From: Streptomyces sp. HUAS MG91
GTDB taxonomy: Bacteria > Actinomycetota > Actinomycetes > Streptomycetales > Streptomycetaceae
Direction of reading: 5' to 3'
NCBI RefSeq assembly: GCF_040529335.1
Contig: NZ_CP159534.1
Span: 7,688,001-7,752,000, forward strand
Length of the DNA stretch: 64,000 nucleotides
Part shown: positions 60,494 to 64,000 of the stretch, in pieces
Layout of the letters: every line of letters begins with the position of its first letter
How positions within the stretch are numbered: position 1 is the first letter of the stretch
The notes under the pieces: model-generated
Seen by the model: the letters and a program-made list of their open reading frames with translations, nothing else
Databases searched by the model: none
Told to the model about the DNA's origin: nothing
Position numbers and translations under genes: made by a program

Positions 60494-61828
60494 ATGTCCT
60501 CCTCCGCCACCTCCTCGCCCGCCCGGGCGGGCGGCGCCGCGGCACACAGAAGCCGCAACGCCGTCATCGCCCTGTGCTGGGCCCTCGTCCTGCTCGACGG
60601 CATCGACACCTTCATCTACGGCTCGGTCCTTCCGCACATGCTCGGCGGCAGGAGCCTGGGGCTCACCGACGCGACCGCGGGCACCATCGGCAGCTGGTCC
60701 ACCTTCGGCATGCTGATCGGCACGATCCTGTCGGGCATGGCCTCGAACTGGATCGGCCGCCGCAACACGGTCCTGGTCAGCGTCGTCGTCTTCACCCTGG
60801 CCACGCTGGGCACCGGCTGGTCGCAGAGCTCCGGCCAGTTCGGCCTCTTCCGCCTGCTGTGCGGCTTCGGCCTCGGCGCGCTGCTGCCGATCGCGATCTC
60901 GTACGGCATGGAGTTCACCTCGCGCGGCCGCCGCGCCCTCGCCACCGGCGTCATCATGACCGCGCACCAGACGGGCGGCGCCCTGGCACCTCTCATCGCG
61001 CTGTGGCTGGTCGACGACTTCGGCTGGCGCTCGGCCTTCATCGCCTCCGCGATACCGGTCCTGATCCTGCTGCCGCTCGCCCTCAAGCTGCTGCCCGAAT
61101 CGCCGACCAACCTGCTCACGCGCGGCCGCCGCGCCGACGCCGAGCAGCTCGCCGCGCGGTTCGGCACCGAGCTGCCCGAGGTCAAGGAGCGCGGCACCGA
61201 CAAGCTCGACGCGCTGAAGAACCTGTTCCGGGGCGGCCAGTGGTCCACCACCCTGTGCTTCTGGCTGACGTCCTTCGCGGGCCTGCTGCTCGTCTACGGC
61301 GTCGGCCAGTGGCTGCCGAAGATCATGGTCGAACTCGGCTACAACACCGGCGACTCGCTGCTGTTCTCCACGTTCCTGAACGTCGGCGGCATCTTCGGCA
61401 TGCTCATCGCCGGCCGCACCGCCGACCGGATCGGCCCGCGCAAGGTCGTCATCGCCTGGTTCACCCTGACCGCCGTCTTCGTCTACCTGATGGGCGTCGA
61501 GATGGCCGTCGGCATCCTCTACCTCGTGGTCTTCTTCGCCGGTCTGCTGCTCTTCTCCGGCCAGACGATGGTCTACGCGACCGTCGGCACCCACCACAAC
61601 GACGAGGACCGGCCCACCGCCCTCGGCTGGGTCTCCGGCATGGGCCGCTTCGGAGCGGTCTTCGGACCCTGGGTCGGCGGTGAACTCCTCGCGGCGGGCA
61701 ACGCCGACCTGGGCTTCACGATGTACGCCTGCGCGGCGGTGTTCGGCGCCGTGATGATGGCGTTCGCCGCGCTCACCATCAAGGCGCGCGCCAAGGGCCG
61801 GCAGGGCACCGCCCCGGCCGTCGCCTGA
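60494..61828 (+). CDS. MFS transporter, aromatic acid:H+ symporter (AAHS) type
   Basis: This 444-residue twelve-helix importer has in TM1 the aspartate motif LDGIDTFIYGSVLP, similar to the DG-D sequence required in PcaK/BenK transporters, then the loop motif GMASNWIGRRNTVLV and a repeat AGRTADRIGPRKVVI in the second half. The subfamily takes up protocatechuate, 4-hydroxybenzoate, gallate or related acids. It has its own promoter with a GntR-operator-like site shared with the preceding regulator gene. A strong hairpin follows the stop. The position after the ring-cleavage operon supports uptake of that pathway's substrate. Confidence 0.88.
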   Translation: MSSSATSSPARAGGAAAHRSRNAVIALCWALVLLDGIDTFIYGSVLPHMLGGRSLGLTDATAGTIGSWSTFGMLIGTILSGMASNWIGRRNTVLVSVVVFTLATLGTGWSQSSGQFGLFRLLCGFGLGALLPIAISYGMEFTSRGRRALATGVIMTAHQTGGALAPLIALWLVDDFGWRSAFIASAIPVLILLPLALKLLPESPTNLLTRGRRADAEQLAARFGTELPEVKERGTDKLDALKNLFRGGQWSTTLCFWLTSFAGLLLVYGVGQWLPKIMVELGYNTGDSLLFSTFLNVGGIFGMLIAGRTADRIGPRKVVIAWFTLTAVFVYLMGVEMAVGILYLVVFFAGLLLFSGQTMVYATVGTHHNDEDRPTALGWVSGMGRFGAVFGPWVGGELLAAGNADLGFTMYACAAVFGAVMMAFAALTIKARAKGRQGTAPAVA

Positions 61829-61833
61829 GAACA

Positions 61834-61880
61834 CGGTGCCGGGCGCCCCTCGGCTCCGGGCCGAAGGGTGCCCGGCACCG
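61834..61880. terminator. Bidirectional terminator
   Basis: A 15-bp stem (61834-61848 with 61866-61880, one G-T pair) with a 17-base loop between the convergent transporter genes. Confidence 0.8.
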
Positions 61881-61884
61881 TCCG

Positions 61885-63471
61885 TCAGTGCCCGTGCCGC
61901 GGGGCGCCCCGCCCGCGCAGCACCACGGCCGAGGTCGCCGCGCCGAGCACGCACAGCACACCGGTGACGAGCACGGCGGAGTGCACCCCGTTCATGAACG
62001 CCTGCGCACTGCCCCGCACGACTGCGGACCTGAGCCCGCCGGGCATCGACCCGGAGACCGGCGCGACGCCCATCGACACCGCGTCCTTCGCCTCCGCCAG
62101 CCGCCCGGCCGCCCGCTGCGGCACTCCGGCCGAGACCAGCTCACCGTGGAGCGTCGCCCCGACCCGGCCGCTGATCAGGGAGACCAGCACGGACGTGCCG
62201 AGCGCGCCGCCCACTTGCAGCGCCGTCGCCTGCAATCCGCCGGCCACGCCCGCGTCCTGGACCGGCGCGCTCCCGACGATCGCCGCCGACGACGCCGACA
62301 TCACCATGCCGACGCCCAGGCCCAGCGCCACGAACGGCGGCCACAGAGCCCCGTATCCCGACTCCGCTCCCCAGGTCAGCATCAGGAACGACGCGGCGCC
62401 CTGGAGCACCATGCCGAGCGGCATCGTCAGCCGCGGCCCGAACCGGTCGGTCAGCGCCGCCCCGAGCGGCGAGGCCACGACCGAGGCGAGGCTCAGCGGC
62501 AGCGTCCGCACGCCGGCCTCGACCGGCGAGAACCCGCGCACGTTCTGCAGATACAGCATCACGAAGAAGATCCCGCCGAGCAGCACGAAGAAGTTCAGCG
62601 CGGTGACGACGGTGCCGACGGTCAGCGCCGGGCTGCGGAACAGCCGCATCGGCAGCAGCGGATGCGCGGTACGCGCCTCGTACAGGCCGAACGCGACGAG
62701 CAGCACGAGGCCCGCGAGGATCGCGCCGACGGTCCCGGCCGAGCCCCAGCCCCAGGTCTCGCCCTTGACCACACCGAACACCACGACCAGCATGCCGAGC
62801 GCCAGCAGGACCACGCCCACGATGTCGAACTTCTCGCCGGCCACGGCCGTGTTCCTGCTCTGCGGCAGCACCGACGCGCTGACGACGATCGCGAGCACGC
62901 CGACCGGCGCGTTGATGTAGAAGACCGACTCCCAATTGACGTGCTCGACGAGCAGCCCGCCGACGATCGGGCCGAGCGCCGTCGACACCGAGGACACCAT
63001 GGCCCAGATGCCGACCGCCATGCCGAACCTGCGCGGCGGGAAGACCGCCCGCAGCAGCCCGAGGGTGTTCGGCATCAGCAGCGCGCCGAAGAAGCCCTGC
63101 GCGGCGCGGAAGGCGATGACCAGCTCGATCGACCCGGACAGGCCGATGGCCACCGAGGCGAGGGTGAACCCGGCGACACCGACCAGGTAGACGGTCCGCC
63201 GCCCGAACCGGTCGCCCAGCTTGCCGCCGAGGATCAGCGCGGCGGCGAGCGCCAGCAGATAGGAGTTGGTGACCCATTGCAGCCCGGCGGTCGAGGCGCC
63301 GAGGTCGCGGCCGATCTCCGGGTTGGCGATGGAGACCACCGACCCGTCGAGGCCGACCATGAACAGGCCGAAGGCGACGGCGATCAGCGTCAGCCAGGGA
63401 TTGGCGCGCCGCCCGGCGGGCGCCGGTGGCAGGGGCGCGGGGGCGAGCGGTGCTACGGACGAAGAGGGCAT
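61885..63471 (-). CDS. DHA2-family (EmrB/QacA type) multidrug exporter
   Basis: This protein of about 528 residues with fourteen predicted helices is of the drug:H+ antiporter 2 family. Motifs include VGLDGSVVSIANPEIGRDLG (motif D1), WVTNSYLLALAAALILGGKLGDRFGRRTV (motif A region) and GPIVGGLLVEHVNWESVFYINAPVG (motif C and beyond). The substrate is probably a toxic aromatic or antibiotic. The ATG at 63471 gives a normal N-terminus, with AAGG upstream. A MarR-type gene lies immediately upstream on the same strand and probably represses it. Confidence 0.91.
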   Translation of the reverse strand: MPSSSVAPLAPAPLPPAPAGRRANPWLTLIAVAFGLFMVGLDGSVVSIANPEIGRDLGASTAGLQWVTNSYLLALAAALILGGKLGDRFGRRTVYLVGVAGFTLASVAIGLSGSIELVIAFRAAQGFFGALLMPNTLGLLRAVFPPRRFGMAVGIWAMVSSVSTALGPIVGGLLVEHVNWESVFYINAPVGVLAIVVSASVLPQSRNTAVAGEKFDIVGVVLLALGMLVVVFGVVKGETWGWGSAGTVGAILAGLVLLVAFGLYEARTAHPLLPMRLFRSPALTVGTVVTALNFFVLLGGIFFVMLYLQNVRGFSPVEAGVRTLPLSLASVVASPLGAALTDRFGPRLTMPLGMVLQGAASFLMLTWGAESGYGALWPPFVALGLGVGMVMSASSAAIVGSAPVQDAGVAGGLQATALQVGGALGTSVLVSLISGRVGATLHGELVSAGVPQRAAGRLAEAKDAVSMGVAPVSGSMPGGLRSAVVRGSAQAFMNGVHSAVLVTGVLCVLGAATSAVVLRGRGAPRHGH

Positions 63472-63577
63472 GGAACTGCCTTGTCTGGTGAATGGGGTCG
63501 AGCGTGCCGAGGGCACGAAAGAGCCCTGCCCCGGACGGCCGGGACAGGGTGGGATGCGGGGGACCGGAGGGGCTGGG

Positions 63578-64000
63578 TCAGTCCTCGGTCGGCCGCAGAT
63601 GGACGTCGAGCGCGTTCAGCGCGCCCAGCGCGGAGCCGAGCGCGTCCAGCTCGCCGCCCGTCAGGTGCCGCAGCGCCGCGGCGAGGTGGCGGCGCGCGAT
63701 GCCCTCCGCCTCCGCGATGCGCTCGCGCGCCACCGCGGTGGTGTGCAGATGGGCGACCCGCTTGTCCGCGGCGTCGCCGCGCCGCTCCAGCAGCCCCTCA
63801 CGCGTGAGCTGGGAGACGAGGGCGCTGACATTGTTCGGCTGCATCAGCAGCGCCCGTGCCGCCTCGCGCACGGTGACGCCCTCCTGGTCCGCCACGAGCC
63901 GGAGCAGGGCGATCTGGGCCTCGGGCAGCCGGTCGTGCGGGAAGTCCCCGAGGATCCGCCGGTCGAGCGTCCGGTGCAGCGTCGGCAGGCACGCCGCGAG
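63578..64000 (-). CDS. MarR-family transcriptional regulator, 5' end beyond window
   Basis: The frame is open through base 64000, so the N-terminus is outside; 140 residues are visible. They show the winged-helix region LPEAQIALLRLVADQEGVTVREAARALLMQPNNVSALVSQLTREGLLERRG with a wing DKRVAHLHTT, and the C-terminal dimerisation helices. A shorter reading starting at 63895 would delete the first part of the helix-turn-helix and is unlikely. It sits 106 bases upstream of the DHA2 exporter gene in the same direction, the usual regulator-efflux pump pairing. Confidence 0.85.
   Translation of the reverse strand, partial: LAACLPTLHRTLDRRILGDFPHDRLPEAQIALLRLVADQEGVTVREAARALLMQPNNVSALVSQLTREGLLERRGDAADKRVAHLHTTAVARERIAEAEGIARRHLAAALRHLTGGELDALGSALGALNALDVHLRPTED

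Overview
The window is very G+C-rich chromosomal DNA from an actinomycete, almost certainly a Streptomyces. The evidence is the codon bias, many GTG starts, ATGA/GTGA translational overlaps, an ergothioneine (egtABCD) operon, a class F sortase with paired surface proteins, a SigR-type promoter on a thioredoxin gene and a Streptomyces-type GGDEF/EAL protein. From memory, gene order (rmdA-like, lysR, sdhCAB, egtABCD, trxC-like) resembles the SCO0930-to-SCO0885 part of the S. coelicolor left arm. No rRNA, tRNA, CRISPR array, prophage or complete insertion sequence was recognised.

Layout. 1-5.9 kb: a partial sodium/solute symporter coupled to a LytS-type histidine kinase, a gene of unknown function, an ECF sigma factor, an amino-acid permease and a UspA protein. 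6-10.5 kb: cell-surface genes, namely a lipoprotein polysaccharide deacetylase, a class F sortase, two small C-terminally anchored proteins around a perfect 25-bp terminator, a Pro/Thr-repeat protein and a DUF4239 membrane protein. 10.7-15.7 kb: a secreted-repeat lipoprotein, a SAM methyltransferase coupled to an RmdA-like c-di-GMP enzyme, and a glyoxalase-fold protein. 15.7-16.1 kb: a complex non-coding repeat. 16.1-20.5 kb: LysR and sdhCAB. 20.6-28.4 kb: acyl-CoA synthetase, UvrA-like ATPase, a SPOR-phosphodiester glycosidase, an esterase and an LLM oxidoreductase. 28.5-30.7 kb: a HAD phosphatase, dodecin and an orphan solute-binding protein. 30.7-35.1 kb: egtABCD. 35.4-41.5 kb: a PARG-like protein, a PemK-like protein, a GH18 hydrolase, a LacI regulator, thioredoxin with a SigR promoter, a flavin disulfide reductase and an SRPBCC protein. 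41.46-41.68 kb: a MITE-like palindrome with CTAG ends. 41.7-50.9 kb: AIM24, a decayed MFS gene, a RlmG/RsmC-like methyltransferase, TPR, PucR, lipase, an ArsR/MFS pair, an N-formylglutamate amidohydrolase-like gene and a flavoprotein. 50.9-53.9 kb: a SnoaL-like protein, PadR, an SGNH hydrolase and a lactate monooxygenase-type enzyme. 54-61.8 kb: an apparent aromatic/flavonol catabolic island. 61.9-64 kb: a DHA2 exporter with a MarR regulator running off the end.

The most interesting region is 53,983-61,828. On the minus strand a quercetinase-like monocupin (all four metal ligands of the Streptomyces QueD enzyme present) is coupled to an alpha/beta hydrolase. Divergent from them is a MarR gene, with two 15-bp palindromes between. 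Next comes a GntR/FCD regulator followed by four tightly spaced or overlapping genes. Three match the lower gallate pathway (4-oxalomesaconate hydratase, CHA aldolase, oxalomesaconate tautomerase). The fourth is a type I (VOC) extradiol dioxygenase instead of the expected LigAB-type gallate dioxygenase. An aromatic-acid MFS transporter follows, with a GntR-operator-like sequence at its promoter that also occurs at the gntR promoter. The combined reading, flavonol cleavage to a depside, depside hydrolysis to gallate or protocatechuate, and meta-cleavage to pyruvate and oxaloacetate, is inference but makes specific predictions.
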